A stretch of DNA of 64,000 bases from contig OZ037839.1 in the NCBI GenBank assembly GCA_964035575.1, positions 1,116,001 through 1,180,000 of the forward strand, written 5' to 3'. The notes below the pieces were generated by a model, which worked only from the letters and a program-made list of their open reading frames with translations, did not search any database and was not told the origin of the DNA. Of the stretch, positions 63,077 to 64,000 are shown in pieces. Origin of the DNA: Rhynchopus sp. YZ270_cl-10 (taxonomy: Eukaryota > Euglenozoa > Diplonemea > Diplonemida > Diplonemidae). Position numbers and translations under genes: made by a program. Each line of letters begins with the position of its first letter. Position 1 is the first letter of the stretch.

Positions 63077-64000
63077 GCTGCGTTGGGAAACACCTTCTTC
63101 ATAGCACGTTTCAGGCTTTCGTACACATTTGAATTCCCGCCGAAGACTAGCTGTTTTTCGTCCTTGATGCTTCGCATGAATCTCACCGCTACCGCAGTCA
63201 GTCTCCCTGGAGGCATGTTGATGGGGGGCCGCCATCCCTTGCATCCTTTCTCCCGCGCAAAGAATTCCCCCCCCACGGTGTCCAGCTTCTGCGGTGTGTC
63301 CGAGCGGAATTCCCTCCAATCTACCTTCGTGATGAAGCGCAGGTCGGGAACGCGAGCTCTCGATACCCATGCAATCGCGGCCAGTGCTGCAGCCGGCTTG
63401 TTCCCTTGCGACCACAGCGTCTCTATTGCAGTTGAAGCTTCTGTGGTGGTCATTGGTGGTGCCTGTCGCGGGCGGATCATCGTGCTCAAACGTATAAGTC
63501 CTTTCTTTGCCTCCAGCAGCTTCCGCGTTCGAACTCCTCGCATGCCCATGCTCAGCGACTTTCGCACGATCACCTCCACGTAGGTCTGTACAGTCTTCGG
63601 AGAAGCCGATGCCAGCATCCTGTGCGCGTAGCCGATGATGAGGTCGTCGGGGGGGAGGCCGTCGCGCTGCGTCGCACGCCACTCCATAAACCGGTCGAAG
63701 ACCCGGTCTTGCTCCGCCCGGTACTTCGGGGCGTTCGCAAACTGACCGAGCTGGTCCCATTCCAGCGTCCGGTGCAGCAGCTTCCCCAGTACCTTCCCGT
63801 CTCGTTCCGCAAACACCAAGTCCTCCACAGCTTTCGCCCTCTGCAGCGACATCTTCCTCGTCCCAAGCGACATGTGCTCCGGTAGGTGTGGTGGGGGCAG
63901 GACCTCCTTGGGCGGGGTCACCGGGTCCGTCACCAGTTTCGGCCCTGTTCGCCCCGTGTCGCTCTGTCGCACTGTGACCCAGTTCCTTGGGGAGTTCCTC
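62899..64000 (-). CDS. Tyrosine recombinase of the retroelement (5' end outside window)
   Basis: The frame is open from the window edge to the stop at 62899, so the start is not seen. The first catalytic arginine lies in AWVSRARVPDLRF. The H-x-x-R box is LHSLRRGAIQEVEKTG. The last histidine and nucleophilic tyrosine are in LLRHANEAETVRYL. This is the recombinase that integrates circular cDNA in this class in place of a DDE integrase. Its boxes differ clearly from those of the Crypton-like fragment at 1134. The domain looks whole in the part visible. Confidence 0.85.
   Translation of the reverse strand, partial: RNSPRNWVTVRQSDTGRTGPKLVTDPVTPPKEVLPPPHLPEHMSLGTRKMSLQRAKAVEDLVFAERDGKVLGKLLHRTLEWDQLGQFANAPKYRAEQDRVFDRFMEWRATQRDGLPPDDLIIGYAHRMLASASPKTVQTYVEVIVRKSLSMGMRGVRTRKLLEAKKGLIRLSTMIRPRQAPPMTTTEASTAIETLWSQGNKPAAALAAIAWVSRARVPDLRFITKVDWREFRSDTPQKLDTVGGEFFAREKGCKGWRPPINMPPGRLTAVAVRFMRSIKDEKQLVFGGNSNVYESLKRAMKKVFPNAAWLHSLRRGAIQEVEKTGVERSELRELLRHANEAETVRYLRTNTRGRRTLEANLLSSLQ

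Larger units (their letters stand above)
60698..64000 (-). mobile_element. Tyrosine-recombinase retroelement, VIPER/Ngaro-like, partial at window edge
   Basis: On the minus strand the order is tyrosine recombinase, reverse transcriptase plus RNase H, then short repeats B1 (60994-61101), A2 (60806-60993) and B2 (60698-60805). B1 and B2 are identical over 108 bp. B1-A2-B2 at the 3' end is the split-direct-repeat layout of the Ngaro and VIPER type elements, whose matching A1 should lie at the 5' end beyond 64000, along with any gag. Recombinase before reverse transcriptase is the order reported for kinetoplastid VIPER/TATE elements and is reversed in DIRS-1. The visible part looks whole and young. 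Its 3' end abuts the GGGGGA array. Confidence 0.8.

Overview
The window looks like the nuclear genome of a protist. Coding segments are interrupted by GT-AG introns, transposons and minisatellites are abundant, and the standard genetic code holds throughout. I cannot place the species. Four hints point weakly toward Euglenozoa: every recognisable intact host gene lies on the minus strand, most have a pyrimidine tract plus AG 16-41 nt before the ATG, there are 25-residue BspA-type leucine-rich repeats, and there is a retroelement with its tyrosine recombinase upstream of its reverse transcriptase (VIPER-like order). None is decisive.

Layout. About 1-37.4 kb is a repeat-rich, gene-poor compartment. 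It holds fragments of a hAT-like transposase and a Crypton-like tyrosine recombinase, four perfect or near-perfect minisatellites, and several terminal-inverted-repeat (TIR) elements. An 8.1-8.4 kb segmental duplication (2873-11002 and 24003-32354) carries a broken EGF/LamG-like surface-protein gene in each copy. A frame-broken Ubl-LRR gene sits at 11.7-12.9 kb. About 37.5-59.6 kb is a gene-bearing compartment, all on the minus strand: a Tudor-like/WW-like protein, a TPR protein, an intact ubiquitin-like/BspA-LRR/FG-rich protein, a J-domain protein, a four-exon Nudix hydrolase, a PH-like/coiled-coil protein and a small FYVE-finger protein. Nested DNA elements sit between or inside these genes, including an apparently intact DD37E Tc1/mariner element on the plus strand. 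About 59.7-64 kb is a 1-kb GGGGGA array followed by a tyrosine-recombinase retroelement that runs off the right edge.

The most novel items are the ubiquitin-like + BspA LRR + FG-rich architecture, a 9-bp-TSD mobile element that carries an expandable 8-bp minisatellite and whose empty site is visible elsewhere in the window, the VIPER-like retroelement with B1-A2-B2 split repeats, and the co-directional gene cluster.
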